Shown piece by piece: positions 8,455-17,735 of a stretch of DNA of 64,000 nt. Position numbers and translations under genes: made by a program. The stretch is from Chania fonticola_B (lineage in GTDB: Bacteria > Pseudomonadota > Gammaproteobacteria > Enterobacterales > Enterobacteriaceae). The stretch lies in the NCBI RefSeq assembly GCF_048537545.1, contig NZ_CP183218.1, one strand, 5' to 3'. The notes beneath the pieces are model-generated. The model was not told where the DNA came from and made no database searches. It saw only the letters and a list, made by a program, of their open reading frames with translations. Each line of letters begins with the position of its first letter. The first letter of the stretch is position 1.

Positions 8455-9324
8455 ATGTCTGCCAAACATCCCGTTATCGCGGTGACCGGTTCCAGCGGAG
8501 CCGGCACCACCACCACCAGCCTGGCGTTCCGCAAGATTTTTCAGCAGCTAAACCTGCGCGCCGCCCAGCTGGAAGGCGACAGCTTCCACCGTTACACCCG
8601 GCCGGAAATGGATGCGGCAATTCGTAAAGCCCGCGATATGGGGCGCCATATCAGCTACTTCGGCCCGGAAGCCAACGACTTTGGCCTGCTTGAGCAAAGC
8701 TTTATCGAATACGGCAAGAACGGCACCGGCCGCTCACGTAAATATCTGCATACCTACGACGAGGCGGTGCCTTACAACCAGGTTCCTGGCACGTTCACGC
8801 CTTGGGAGCCACTGCCCGCCCCCACGGATGTCCTGTTCTACGAAGGGCTGCACGGCGGCGTAGTGGCCGATCAGATCGACGTAGCCAAACATGTCGATCT
8901 GCTGGTCGGCGTGGTGCCGATCGTCAACCTGGAGTGGATCCAGAAGCTGATCCGCGATACCGGCGAGCGTGGCCATTCCCGTGAGGCGGTGATGGACTCG
9001 GTAGTCCGTTCGATGGAGGATTACATCAGCTACATCACGCCACAGTTCTCGCGCACCCATATCAACTTCCAACGCGTCCCGACGGTAGATACCTCCAACC
9101 CGTTTGCCGCCAAGGCAATCCCCTCACTCGACGAAAGCTTGGTGGTGATCCACTTCCGGGGCCTGGATCAGATCGATTTCCCCTACCTGCTGGCAATGCT
9201 GCAAGGATCGTTTATCTCGCATATCAATACGCTGGTGGTACCGGGTGGCAAGATGGGGCTGGCAATGGAACTGATTATGGCACCGCTGGTGCAGCGGTTG
9301 ATGGAAGGCAAGAAGATCGAATAA
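8455..9324 (+). CDS. prkB: Phosphoribulokinase-like protein PrkB
   Basis: A 289-residue P-loop kinase of the phosphoribulokinase/uridine kinase family, matching E. coli PrkB. The phosphate-binding loop is VTGSSGAGTTT (residues 10-20). The protein has the family segments FYEGLHGGVV and PIVNLEWIQKL. No RuBisCO is present in this window, and in enterobacteria the true substrate of PrkB is unresolved. It lies between yheU and, in E. coli, yhfA-crp; here an M20/MFS/LysR insertion intervenes. Confidence 0.9.
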   Translation: MSAKHPVIAVTGSSGAGTTTTSLAFRKIFQQLNLRAAQLEGDSFHRYTRPEMDAAIRKARDMGRHISYFGPEANDFGLLEQSFIEYGKNGTGRSRKYLHTYDEAVPYNQVPGTFTPWEPLPAPTDVLFYEGLHGGVVADQIDVAKHVDLLVGVVPIVNLEWIQKLIRDTGERGHSREAVMDSVVRSMEDYISYITPQFSRTHINFQRVPTVDTSNPFAAKAIPSLDESLVVIHFRGLDQIDFPYLLAMLQGSFISHINTLVVPGGKMGLAMELIMAPLVQRLMEGKKIE

Positions 9325-9330
9325 GTTATC

Positions 9331-9353
9331 GGGCGCGGCTAATCTCCGCGCCC
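9331..9353. terminator. Hairpin between convergent prkB and M20 genes
   Basis: GGGCGCGG and CCGCGCCC form a perfect 8-bp stem around a 7-base loop, in the 36-base gap between two converging stops. No strong T run follows on either strand. Position suggests a bidirectional terminator or mRNA 3'-end stabiliser. Confidence 0.6.
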
Positions 9354-9360
9354 ACCGTTG

Positions 9361-10533
9361 TTAGCGCATCAACAGGTGGCGGATAAAACCGACGTGCAGT
9401 TTCACGCCAATCTGCATCGCCGCCTCGTCCAGTTTAAAACGGGGATTATGCACGCCGTAGGTGGCACCGATCGCCTCGTTACCGCTGCCGATAAACAGGA
9501 AGCACCCCGGCACTTTCTCCTGATAGGAGGAGAAATCTTCGCTGCCAAACATCGCGGTAGTCAATTCCCGCAACGCCTGTGGCCCCACGGCTTCGGCCAC
9601 CACCTCGCGCGCAATGGCGCAGGCATCAAGGTGGTTATTGCCGATAGTATAGCCACGTGTCCAGTCAACCTTATAGCTGGCACCGTGCGCCTGGCTGATC
9701 CCAGCGACGGTTTGCTCTACCAACAGCGGCACCCGATCACGGACTTCCTGATTATGAGTACGTAACGTTCCTGCCAACCGGGCAGTGTCTGGAATGACGT
9801 TATAGCTGTCTCCTGCCTGGAAGGTTGCCACCGTCAACACCGGGGCATTTAACGGATCCAGCTTCCGTGCCACGATCTGCTGTAATGCGCTAACGATCTC
9901 CGCACCAATCGGCACCGGATCGATACACAGATGCGGCATCGAGCCATGTCCACCCTTACCCTGCAGCACGATGTCGAAGTTATCGCTGGAGCCACTGAAC
10001 ACGCCCTGCTTCAAGCCCACCTCACCGGTCGGGAAGTTGGGCATGACATGCAGGCCGAAGATCATCTTCACGCCATCCAGAACACCCAGGTCTACCAGCT
10101 GTTGGGCTCCGCCCGGTGGCACTTCTTCGGCATGCTGGAAGATAAAACGCACCGAGCCTTGCAGGTGCGCCTGCAACTGGCACAGCACACTGGCCGCGCC
10201 CAGCAACATCGCGCTGTGAGCATCATGGCCGCAGGCATGCATCACCCCTGGCCGGGTCGAGCAGAAAGGTTCGTCGCTTTCCTCCTGGATCGGCAAGGCA
10301 TCAATATCGGCGCGCAATGCATAGCACGGCCCCGGCGCTGAGCCCTGCAATTCAGCCACTACGCTATTTGGCGTAGGGCGTGAGATCTTCAACGGGCCAA
10401 GGTGAGCCAATTGTGCAGCGATGTAATCTGCCGTCTGCGCCTCTTGAAATGACAACTCTGGATTGGCATGCAGGTGGCGACGCCACTGCAATACCTGTTG
10501 TTCCACGTCGGCAATCAGCTGTTCAATGTTCAT
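9361..10533 (-). CDS. M20 family metallopeptidase/amidohydrolase (hippurate hydrolase-like)
   Basis: A 390-residue zinc amidohydrolase of the M20D group, which includes hippurate hydrolase, N-acyl-amino-acid and IAA-conjugate hydrolases. Metal-binding and catalytic elements are visible: HACGHDAH at 99-106, QHAEEVPPGG at 134-143 with the catalytic glutamate, LHVMPN at 161-166, and GSEDFS near the C-terminus. The second ATG (10533) is chosen because AAGGAG is 8 bases upstream of it, too close to the first ATG at 10539. It is the distal gene of a two-gene unit with an MFS transporter, which probably imports the N-acylated substrate. Confidence 0.85.
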   Translation of the reverse strand: MNIEQLIADVEQQVLQWRRHLHANPELSFQEAQTADYIAAQLAHLGPLKISRPTPNSVVAELQGSAPGPCYALRADIDALPIQEESDEPFCSTRPGVMHACGHDAHSAMLLGAASVLCQLQAHLQGSVRFIFQHAEEVPPGGAQQLVDLGVLDGVKMIFGLHVMPNFPTGEVGLKQGVFSGSSDNFDIVLQGKGGHGSMPHLCIDPVPIGAEIVSALQQIVARKLDPLNAPVLTVATFQAGDSYNVIPDTARLAGTLRTHNQEVRDRVPLLVEQTVAGISQAHGASYKVDWTRGYTIGNNHLDACAIAREVVAEAVGPQALRELTTAMFGSEDFSSYQEKVPGCFLFIGSGNEAIGATYGVHNPRFKLDEAAMQIGVKLHVGFIRHLLMR

Positions 10534-10535
10534 TT

Positions 10536-11735
10536 TCATACTCCTTGATTCAGTGCCGGTTGGCGCGCTTTACCTGCCAATGGCAGGATCACCAGCCCGG
10601 AAACCACCATAGCCAGTGCCAAAAAGATAAACGTTGTCATGTAGTTGTGGCTGATGGTGATCAAATACCCCATGGCGATAGGGGCCACAAAGCCACCCAA
10701 AGTGCCGCCGGTGTTTATCAGCCCCATCGCTGCCCCCATCACTTCCGCAGGCAGGCGCTTCATCGGCAGAGTAAACACCGTGACGAACGAGGCCATCAGG
10801 AAGATATAACCCAGGAACAAGAACAGGCTGGCCGTGAGCGCCGATTCGCTGGTAAACACCAGCCAGATGCACAAGGCGCTGAGCAGGGAACTGAAGAAGA
10901 TCACCCACGGCTCATGCCCTTGCAGGTAGCGCCCGACCAGCCAGCCAGTGCCGAGTGAGGAGATCCAGATCCCCAGACCGCCAGCGGCCACCACCATGCT
11001 GGAGACGTCAAGCGGCATTCCGCGCTGCTGTACCAGGAATTTCGGCAGCCAGGCCATCAGGCCGTACGACGGGATGTTGATACAGAAAATCGCCACAAAC
11101 AGCAGCAACACAATTGGGTTTTTCAGTAGAGCCTTATAGTTGGCTGCGGCTGCCCCAGCTTTGGCGGGCGCCACCTGTGGCGGATTGGGCACCAGCCACA
11201 AGATGCAGGCGGCAATCACGAATGCCAACAGGCCAAGCGCAGAGAACGACCCACGCCAGCCGATGTGATCCAGGCAATAGACCGCGACCAGCGGCCCGAC
11301 GGTCATCGCCAACCCGGCGGAGGACAGCAGAATGGACTGCGCGAAGGTGCGCTGTTCCAGTGGGAAATTCGCCACCACCGCCTTGGCGCAGGAACACGGA
11401 TAGCCGGAGTGGCCAATGCCGGACAGGAAGCGGAACGTCACCAACAGGCCCAGGCCGAACCCCAGAATGCCGAAGCACAGGGCGAATCCCCCCAGCAGCA
11501 GTAACGAACTGCACAGCACTTTCTTAAAGCCAAAGCGGTCATTGAGCCAGCCCGCCGGTATCTGGAACAGGGAATACGCCAGGAAAAACATCCCGGTAAT
11601 GTAGCCCAGTTGTTCCGGCTGTAGATTGAACTCGCGTTCGATAGGTAACAGCGCAAAACCCATCACGGTTTTATCGATGTACACCACGACATAGCCCACA
11701 AACAGCAAAAAAATCATTAGCGAACGATTTTTCAT
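10536..11735 (-). CDS. MFS transporter (ACS-type)
   Basis: A 399-residue major facilitator with 12 predicted membrane segments. The first loop contains DKTVMGFALLPIEREF and the inter-helix motif WLNDRFGFKKV, as in anion:cation symporter-like carriers of organic acids. Its gene ends 2 bases before the M20 hydrolase start and is divergent from the LysR regulator at 11928, so the pair is a transport-plus-hydrolysis unit, probably for an N-acyl amino acid or similar amide. The specific substrate is an inference only. Confidence 0.85.
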   Translation of the reverse strand: MKNRSLMIFLLFVGYVVVYIDKTVMGFALLPIEREFNLQPEQLGYITGMFFLAYSLFQIPAGWLNDRFGFKKVLCSSLLLLGGFALCFGILGFGLGLLVTFRFLSGIGHSGYPCSCAKAVVANFPLEQRTFAQSILLSSAGLAMTVGPLVAVYCLDHIGWRGSFSALGLLAFVIAACILWLVPNPPQVAPAKAGAAAANYKALLKNPIVLLLFVAIFCINIPSYGLMAWLPKFLVQQRGMPLDVSSMVVAAGGLGIWISSLGTGWLVGRYLQGHEPWVIFFSSLLSALCIWLVFTSESALTASLFLFLGYIFLMASFVTVFTLPMKRLPAEVMGAAMGLINTGGTLGGFVAPIAMGYLITISHNYMTTFIFLALAMVVSGLVILPLAGKARQPALNQGV

Positions 11736-11927
11736 CGCCGATATTCCTTTAAGTTATCACCCAGGCTGCCCACCAGCGTGACGGGCGTAGTTTAATAATG
11801 TGATCCAGGTCACTTTATAGTTTTAATAACAGTCACTTACAGCAATATGCTGAAATTATCGCCTTTTGCCGAGCGGCATAAGATACAATTTTGTAAGGGG
11901 TGATGCTTTTTATTGATAGGGTGGGGA

Positions 11928-12836
11928 ATGCGCTATTTACCGAAGTTACAACAGTTGAAAGTCTTCCAGCAGGTGATCCGAAGCGGCAGTATTCGCGGGG
12001 CGGCACGCGCGCTTGAGCAATCTCAACCGGCGGTGAGCCGCACCATCCGTGAACTGGAACAGATCCTGGAAACCCAGTTGATCAATCGCAGCAGTCAGGG
12101 AATGACGCTGACCGAAACCGGCCGCGCCTTCGCCCTGCGAATGCAGTTGATCCTGGAGGAATTGCAGCGCGCCGCCGACGAGATCCAGCAGTTGAATCAG
12201 CATTCGCAAGGTAACGTCGCCATTGGCTGCTCTTCGCTACTCGCCCTGACGGTATTACCGGAACTGGTCGAGGCCTTCAAACAACCTTTTCCACAGGCCA
12301 ATCTGCTGATCCGCGAGGCGCAGCTTTCTACGCTACTGCCAGCATTGCGCGAAGGCCGCCTGGATTTTGCCGTGGGTACCGTCAGCCCGGAACTTCCGCT
12401 GGAGGATCTGGTGCATGAACCGCTGTTCAACGCCTCTTTTTGCATTATCGCACGCCAGGGGCACCCACTGGCGCAGGCCACCTCGTTGGACGAATTGCGT
12501 GAGGCCAAGTGGTTATTACCGGAAACCGATATGGGTTACTACCAGCAGTTGCGTGCGGTGTTAGGCACCTTCTATCAGCAATTGAGTCGTTCGCCCATTC
12601 GCTCGGACTCTGTGACCTGTGGCTTGAATATGGTGCTGGAGGCGGATTATTTGACTATCGTGGCGCGGGCGATGAGTGCACCGTTCTATTTGCAGCGTCG
12701 GCTGGTGGCATTGCCTATCGACACGTTGCCACAAGCGCAATATTGCGTGCTGTATTCACAGAAATCGCCGCTAACCGTGACGGCACGGCGATTTCTTGAT
12801 TTATTGCGTGCCCACTGCCTGCGCTACCCTTGGTAG
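11928..12836 (+). CDS. LysR family transcriptional regulator
   Basis: A 302-residue LysR-type regulator: N-terminal winged helix (KLQQLKVFQQVIRSGSIRGAARALEQSQPAVSRTIRELE) and a C-terminal substrate-binding domain. It is closest in character to the abgR/cbl-like group that controls neighbouring amidohydrolase-transporter genes. The ATG at 11928 is preferred over TTG at 11913 because GGGTGGGGA precedes it directly. It is transcribed divergently from the MFS-M20 pair across a 192-base gap and probably activates it in response to the substrate. Its stop is 2 bases from the convergent yhfA stop. Confidence 0.85.
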   Translation: MRYLPKLQQLKVFQQVIRSGSIRGAARALEQSQPAVSRTIRELEQILETQLINRSSQGMTLTETGRAFALRMQLILEELQRAADEIQQLNQHSQGNVAIGCSSLLALTVLPELVEAFKQPFPQANLLIREAQLSTLLPALREGRLDFAVGTVSPELPLEDLVHEPLFNASFCIIARQGHPLAQATSLDELREAKWLLPETDMGYYQQLRAVLGTFYQQLSRSPIRSDSVTCGLNMVLEADYLTIVARAMSAPFYLQRRLVALPIDTLPQAQYCVLYSQKSPLTVTARRFLDLLRAHCLRYPW

Positions 12837-12838
12837 GA

Positions 12839-13246
12839 TCAGGCCACTTCGCGGATTTCGAAGCTGTGGGTAATGCTGGCGGCTTTACCCAGCATCAAGG
12901 AGACGGAGCAGTATTTCTCGGCGGAAAGATCCACCGCACGCTCGACGATCTTATCGGTCAGCCCTTTGCCGGTGACTATAAAATGCAGATTGATATGGGT
13001 AAACAGACGCGGTGCTTCTTCACGACGCTCGGAGGTCAGTTTTACCTCACAGTCACGCACATCGTTACGCCCTTTTTGCAGGATCGACACTACGTCGATG
13101 GCGCTACAGCCGCCGACGGACATCAACACCATTTCCATCGGGCTTGGCGCTTTATCGCCAGCGTTGCCATCCATCAAAACCTGGTGACCAGACGCAGACT
13201 CACCCAGGAATGTCAGCCCTTCTACCCACTTAACTCTTGCCTGCAT
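12839..13246 (-). CDS. yhfA: OsmC family protein YhfA
   Basis: A 135-residue protein of the OsmC/Ohr family, matching E. coli YhfA in size and context next to crp. The first conserved cysteine of the peroxidatic pair can be seen in MSVGGCSAIDVV; the second lies in EKYCSVSLML. OsmC/Ohr proteins reduce organic peroxides, but YhfA's substrate is not established. The ATG at 13246 has a CCGGAG ribosome site; a longer frame reaching 13297 is not used. Confidence 0.9.
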   Translation of the reverse strand: MQARVKWVEGLTFLGESASGHQVLMDGNAGDKAPSPMEMVLMSVGGCSAIDVVSILQKGRNDVRDCEVKLTSERREEAPRLFTHINLHFIVTGKGLTDKIVERAVDLSAEKYCSVSLMLGKAASITHSFEIREVA

Positions 13247-13627
13247 GTTACACACTCCGGTTAATTTCTTAAAAACAGGGTACGCTTTCGCATACATTCT
13301 GGCAACGTAACCTGACGCTAATCATGCTGAAGCGAGACAACACAAGACACCCGCCTCACTCTGTGCTACAAACAGAGCCGCAATAACTCTTTCCAGGTCA
13401 CCGATTTCAGGGATATGTCCAAGGAAAGGCCCCTATATTGGTTTGTTAACAGAATGTAGCTTGCAGCTCTCCCTGCAAGTTAATATGCTAGAGCACAAGC
13501 GTATTTCTATAACACGCCTCAAAACCTGTTGATAGCCACAATTAAAACACCGGGCTATAAGCACGTTTTACAGGGAACTCTGACCCCTGTGATACAAGGC
13601 AGCGATAACAACAGAGGATAACAGCGA
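13247..13627. promoter_or_regulatory. yhfA-crp divergent intergenic region
   Basis: This 381-base gap carries the divergent promoters of yhfA and crp. In E. coli the equivalent region contains autoregulatory CRP and Fis sites. Here no CRP box with both half-sites could be picked out by eye. One short perfect hairpin, CTTGCAG...CTGCAAG at 13460-13479, lies about 150 bases before the crp start and may be in its leader. No coding sequence is evident. Confidence 0.6.
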
Positions 13628-14260
13628 ATGGTTCTCGGCAAACCGCAAACAGACCCGACTCTCGAATGGTTCCTGTCTCATTGCCATATCCACAAATATC
13701 CATCGAAGAGTACGCTTATTCACCAAGGTGAAAAGGCCGAAACGCTTTACTACATCGTCAAAGGCTCCGTCGCGGTGCTGATTAAAGATGAAGAAGGCAA
13801 AGAGATGATCCTGTCCTACCTTAACCAGGGGGATTTCATCGGCGAGCTAGGATTATTTGAAGAAGGCCAGGAGCGTAGCGCCTGGGTACGGGCCAAAACC
13901 GCCTGTGAAGTGGCTGAAATTTCCTACAAGAAATTCCGCCAGTTGATCCAGGTTAACCCGGATATCCTGATGCGCCTGTCCGCACAGATGGCTAACCGCC
14001 TGCAAGTCACCTCAGAGAAAGTGGGTAATCTCGCCTTCCTTGACGTAACCGGCCGCATTGCACAGACCTTGCTGAACCTGGCAAAACAGCCTGATGCCAT
14101 GACTCACCCAGACGGCATGCAGATCAAAATCACCCGCCAGGAAATTGGCCAAATCGTCGGTTGCTCACGTGAAACCGTCGGTCGTATTTTGAAAATGCTC
14201 GAAGATCAAAACCTGATCTCCGCGCACGGCAAAACCATTGTCGTGTACGGTACGCGTTAA
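13628..14260 (+). CDS. crp: cAMP receptor protein CRP
   Basis: The 210-residue global regulator CRP, almost identical to the E. coli protein. The cAMP-binding domain covers about residues 1-135, with the nucleotide contacts in GELGLFEEGQERSAWV (Glu73, Arg83, Ser84 region), and the DNA-binding helix-turn-helix at about 169-190 reads ITRQEIGQIVGCSRETVGRIL. As a dimer with cAMP it activates or represses catabolic promoters, including candidates in this window (PTS operon, pckA). The ATG is preceded by GAGGAT. A terminator-like hairpin follows at 14269. Confidence 0.98.
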   Translation: MVLGKPQTDPTLEWFLSHCHIHKYPSKSTLIHQGEKAETLYYIVKGSVAVLIKDEEGKEMILSYLNQGDFIGELGLFEEGQERSAWVRAKTACEVAEISYKKFRQLIQVNPDILMRLSAQMANRLQVTSEKVGNLAFLDVTGRIAQTLLNLAKQPDAMTHPDGMQIKITRQEIGQIVGCSRETVGRILKMLEDQNLISAHGKTIVVYGTR

Positions 14261-14268
14261 TCCCCAGG

Positions 14269-14297
14269 GAAACGGTGCAGCAATGCGCCGTTTCTTT
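14269..14297 (+). terminator. crp terminator
   Basis: GAAACGGTGC...GCGCCGTTTC forms a 10-bp stem with one T-G pair around AGCAAT, followed by a short T stretch, 8 bases after the crp stop and before yhfK. Confidence 0.7.
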
Positions 14298-14316
14298 ACC
14301 TGCTGAATAGCCAACC

Positions 14317-16392
14317 ATGTGGCGCCGCCTGATCTACCACCCGGAAGTCAACTACGCACTGCGGCAAACGCTGGTGTTGTGCCTGCCGGTGGCGTTTGGT
14401 TTACTGATTGGCAACCTGCAACTCGGCATGCTGTTCTCGTTGGTGCCCGCCTGCTGCAACATTGCCGGGCTGGATACGCCGCACAAACGCTTTTTCAAAC
14501 GCCTGGTCGTAGGCGGCTCCCTGTTCGCACTCAGCAGCCTTCTGCTGCAACAAGCCCTGCTGTGGGATCTGCCGTTACCCTTGCTGATGCTGGCAATGGC
14601 GCTGTTGCTCGGCGTCAGCGGTGAGATCAGCCCGCTGCACGCACGCCTGCTACCAGCCGCATTGGTCGCCGCCATCTTTTCCCTCAGCATGGTAGGCACC
14701 GTGCCAATCTGGCATGCCCCTTTGCTGTATATCGTCGGCACCGCCTGGTACGGGCTGTTTACCTGGGCCTGGTTCAAGCTGTGGAAAGAGCAGCCGATGC
14801 GCGAATCTCTAAGCCAGCTGTATATGCAGCTGGCCGACTATTTTGAAGCCAAATACTCATTACTGACGCAGCATACCGATCCTGAAACTGCCCTGCCGCC
14901 GCTGTTGCAACGCCAGCAGAAAGTCATGGATCTGATCAGTCTGCTATACCAACAGCTTAATTTCCTGCCCCATGCCAATAACCTGGAGCAAAAGCGCCTG
15001 CGGCGTACGTTTCAGGTGGCGCTCGATTTGCAAGAGCACATCACCGTCAGCCTGCATCTGCCGGAAGAAGTGCAAAAGCTGGTGGAGCAAAGCCAGGCCG
15101 AAGCGATCATCCGCCGCAACGCCCAGGTGATCGCCACGCGCCTGCGGGTGGTGGCCGACGATATTCTCTATCATCGGCACTCTACGCGTTTCAGCATGAA
15201 GAATGAGCTGGCGGCGCTGGAAAAAGTGGCCTCACAGCACGCCGATAATCCGGTTGGCCAGTTCTGCTATTACCACTTCAGTCGCATCGCACGCCTGCTG
15301 CGCACTCAGCACCCACTTTACCGCCGTAATCTGATGGCCAATCAGTCACGCCTGCCGTTCTGGCCTGCAGTGGTGAGCTATCTATCGTTCAAATCCAACG
15401 CCTTGCGTAACGCCGCCAGACTGGGGGTCATTCTGGCGGCAGGCAGCAGCCTGGGCATGCTGTTCAATCTGCCAAAACCCTACTGGATCTTGCTGACCAT
15501 CATGCTGGTCAGCCAAAACGGCTATAACGCCACGCGGGTGAGGATCCAGCACCGTGCCCTCGGCACGTTGGCCGGGCTGGTGATTGCCGCTGGACTGTTG
15601 CAACTACAGATGCCGGAGAACGTGACGCTGAGCATCATGTTGGTCATCACCCTGGCGGCCTATCTGATCCTGCGGAAAAACTACGGGCTGGCGGTGATGG
15701 GCTTCACCGTGACCGCCGTCTACACCTTGCAGCTCCTGGCGCTGAACGGTACCCATTTCCTGGTCCCCCGCCTGATCGATACCCTTATCGGCTGCGTACT
15801 GGTGTTTGGTGGCACAATCTGGCTATGGCCGCAGTGGCAGAGCGGCATGCTGCGTAAAAACGCCCATCAGGCTCTGGAGCACGATCAGACTGCACTGCGT
15901 TTATTGCTGGAAGAACAGGAACCCGACCCCAGCGAACTGGCCTACACACGCATGCAGGTCAATCAGGCGCATAACGCCCTGTTTACCTCGCTCAATCAGG
16001 CGATGCAGGAACCGGGGTTTGAATCGAATTATCTGGCTGATATGCGGCTGTGGATCACCCATAACCAGTTTATTGTTGAACACCTGAATGCGATGACCAT
16101 TCTGGCGCGCGAGCACTATATGCTGACGCCAAAGCTGGCTCAGGAGTATCTGCAAACCTGTGAGATCGCCTTACAGAGCTGTCAGCAGCGGTTGGAATAT
16201 GACGGCCCGAGTACCAGCAACAGCATCATGCAGCCGCCGGACCTGCATCCAGATATGCCGATCACCGAGATGGAACGCCACTTGAGGCGGATCCTTTCTC
16301 ACCTGACCGTGATGCATACCATTTCGTCATTGGCATGGCGCCAGCGCCCACATCATGGGATCTGGCTGAAGCGCAAATTGCGGGAAAGCTGA
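14317..16392 (+). CDS. yhfK: YccS/YhfK family inner-membrane protein
   Basis: A 691-residue membrane protein of the FUSC/YccS-YhfK family. It has two clusters of hydrophobic helices (about residues 15-155 and 365-510), each followed by a soluble cytoplasmic part, the duplicated layout seen in aromatic acid exporter (AaeB)-like proteins. E. coli YhfK occupies the same place after crp. Its function is not known; related proteins are putative efflux components. The first ATG at 14317 is used; no strong ribosome site is visible. Confidence 0.9.
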   Translation: MWRRLIYHPEVNYALRQTLVLCLPVAFGLLIGNLQLGMLFSLVPACCNIAGLDTPHKRFFKRLVVGGSLFALSSLLLQQALLWDLPLPLLMLAMALLLGVSGEISPLHARLLPAALVAAIFSLSMVGTVPIWHAPLLYIVGTAWYGLFTWAWFKLWKEQPMRESLSQLYMQLADYFEAKYSLLTQHTDPETALPPLLQRQQKVMDLISLLYQQLNFLPHANNLEQKRLRRTFQVALDLQEHITVSLHLPEEVQKLVEQSQAEAIIRRNAQVIATRLRVVADDILYHRHSTRFSMKNELAALEKVASQHADNPVGQFCYYHFSRIARLLRTQHPLYRRNLMANQSRLPFWPAVVSYLSFKSNALRNAARLGVILAAGSSLGMLFNLPKPYWILLTIMLVSQNGYNATRVRIQHRALGTLAGLVIAAGLLQLQMPENVTLSIMLVITLAAYLILRKNYGLAVMGFTVTAVYTLQLLALNGTHFLVPRLIDTLIGCVLVFGGTIWLWPQWQSGMLRKNAHQALEHDQTALRLLLEEQEPDPSELAYTRMQVNQAHNALFTSLNQAMQEPGFESNYLADMRLWITHNQFIVEHLNAMTILAREHYMLTPKLAQEYLQTCEIALQSCQQRLEYDGPSTSNSIMQPPDLHPDMPITEMERHLRRILSHLTVMHTISSLAWRQRPHHGIWLKRKLRES

Positions 16393-16395
16393 GAC

Positions 16396-16417
16396 TAGCG
16401 GGACCGCAGCCCCGCTA
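16396..16417. terminator. Hairpin between convergent yhfK and argD
   Basis: TAGCGGG and CCCGCTA pair as a perfect 7-bp stem with an 8-base loop in the 31-base gap between two converging stops. T tracts are weak on both sides. Confidence 0.5.
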
Positions 16418-16423
16418 ACTTGA

Positions 16424-17641
16424 TCAGCCGTTAATCACATCCTGTACGGCCAATTCGAACAGCGCCATGCCCTCGTCGATATCTTTCAGCTCAACCACCA
16501 ACGAAGGGGCAAAACGGATCACATTTGGCCCGGCATTGAGGATCATCAAACCACGTGCAGCAGCGGCAGTGAGGAAATCACGCGCTTTGCCGTGATAGCC
16601 AGCCTTCAGTTCCGCGCCAATCAACAGCCCCATGCCACGAATATCGCTGAACACATCGTATTTCTTACCGAGCTCCTGCAAAGCCTGAACAAACAGCCCA
16701 CGACGCTGCTCAATCCCGCTTAGCACCTCTGGCGTGTTGATCACGTCCAACGCTGCCTCTGCCACTGCACAGGCCAGTGGGTTGCCGCCGTAGGTGGTGC
16801 CGTGGGTGCCAACCTGCATCACCGAGGCGATCTCTTCGGTGGTCAGCATCGCGCTCACCGGGAAACCGCCGCCCAGCGCTTTAGCAGTAGTGAGGATGTC
16901 TGGCGTAATGCCGTAATGCATATAGGTAAACAGCTTGCCGCTACGGCCCATACCGCTTTGCACTTCATCAAACACCAGCAGCGCCTGATGTTGGTCGCAA
17001 AGTTCACGTACGCCCTTGAGGAAGACAGGATCGGCGGCGGTAATGCCCCCTTCACCCTGAATAGGCTCCATCACTACCGCACAGGTGTGATCGTCCATCA
17101 CCGCTTTCACCGCGGCCAGATCGTTGAAAGGTACATGCACGATATCGGCCGGTTTCGGCCCAAAGCCGTCGGAATATTTTGGCTGCCCGCCCACGGAAAC
17201 GGTGAACAGCGTACGGCCATGGAAAGCGTTATTAAACGCGATAATCTTGGTTTTATACGGGCTATGACGGGTGATGGCGTAATGACGAGCGAGCTTGAAA
17301 GCCGCTTCGTTAGCCTCCGCACCCGAGTTGGCGAAAAACACCCGGTCGGCGAAGGTGGCAGCGATCAATTTACTGGCCAGGCGCAGCGCGGGCTCATTGG
17401 TGAATACGTTGCTGGTATGCCACAAGGTTTCGCCCTGCTGCTTTAGAGCCTCAACCAGTGCCGGATGGCAGTGCCCCAACGCAGTCACCGCGATGCCGCC
17501 AGAGAAGTCGATATACTCTTTCCCCTGCTGGTCCCATACGCGGCTCCCCTTGCCCTTCACCGGCACAAACTGGGCAGGTGCATAAACAGGCAGGATAACC
17601 TGATCAAAGGTGCTGCGGGTAACTGCTGTTTTTTCGGTCAT
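16424..17641 (-). CDS. argD: Acetylornithine/succinyldiaminopimelate aminotransferase
   Basis: A 405-residue class III PLP-dependent aminotransferase matching E. coli ArgD (406). It makes N-acetylornithine in arginine synthesis and also serves the succinyl-DAP step of lysine/peptidoglycan synthesis. The PLP lysine is Lys254 in TTAKALGGGFP; the cofactor region NSGAEANEAA is at 105-114 and FDEVQSGMGR at 224-233. The ATG at 17641 has a TGGAG site; a longer upstream frame starting at 17668 is not supported. An ARG box was not identified with certainty in the short upstream gap. Confidence 0.97.
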   Translation of the reverse strand: MTEKTAVTRSTFDQVILPVYAPAQFVPVKGKGSRVWDQQGKEYIDFSGGIAVTALGHCHPALVEALKQQGETLWHTSNVFTNEPALRLASKLIAATFADRVFFANSGAEANEAAFKLARHYAITRHSPYKTKIIAFNNAFHGRTLFTVSVGGQPKYSDGFGPKPADIVHVPFNDLAAVKAVMDDHTCAVVMEPIQGEGGITAADPVFLKGVRELCDQHQALLVFDEVQSGMGRSGKLFTYMHYGITPDILTTAKALGGGFPVSAMLTTEEIASVMQVGTHGTTYGGNPLACAVAEAALDVINTPEVLSGIEQRRGLFVQALQELGKKYDVFSDIRGMGLLIGAELKAGYHGKARDFLTAAAARGLMILNAGPNVIRFAPSLVVELKDIDEGMALFELAVQDVING

Positions 17642-17735
17642 TACTGGCTCCAGGCGGCTAACTATCAAGTGAAAATATAATCACAAAATATGCATAAAAA
17701 ACCAATCAAGGGCAAGCTTAAAAAACCACTAACGG

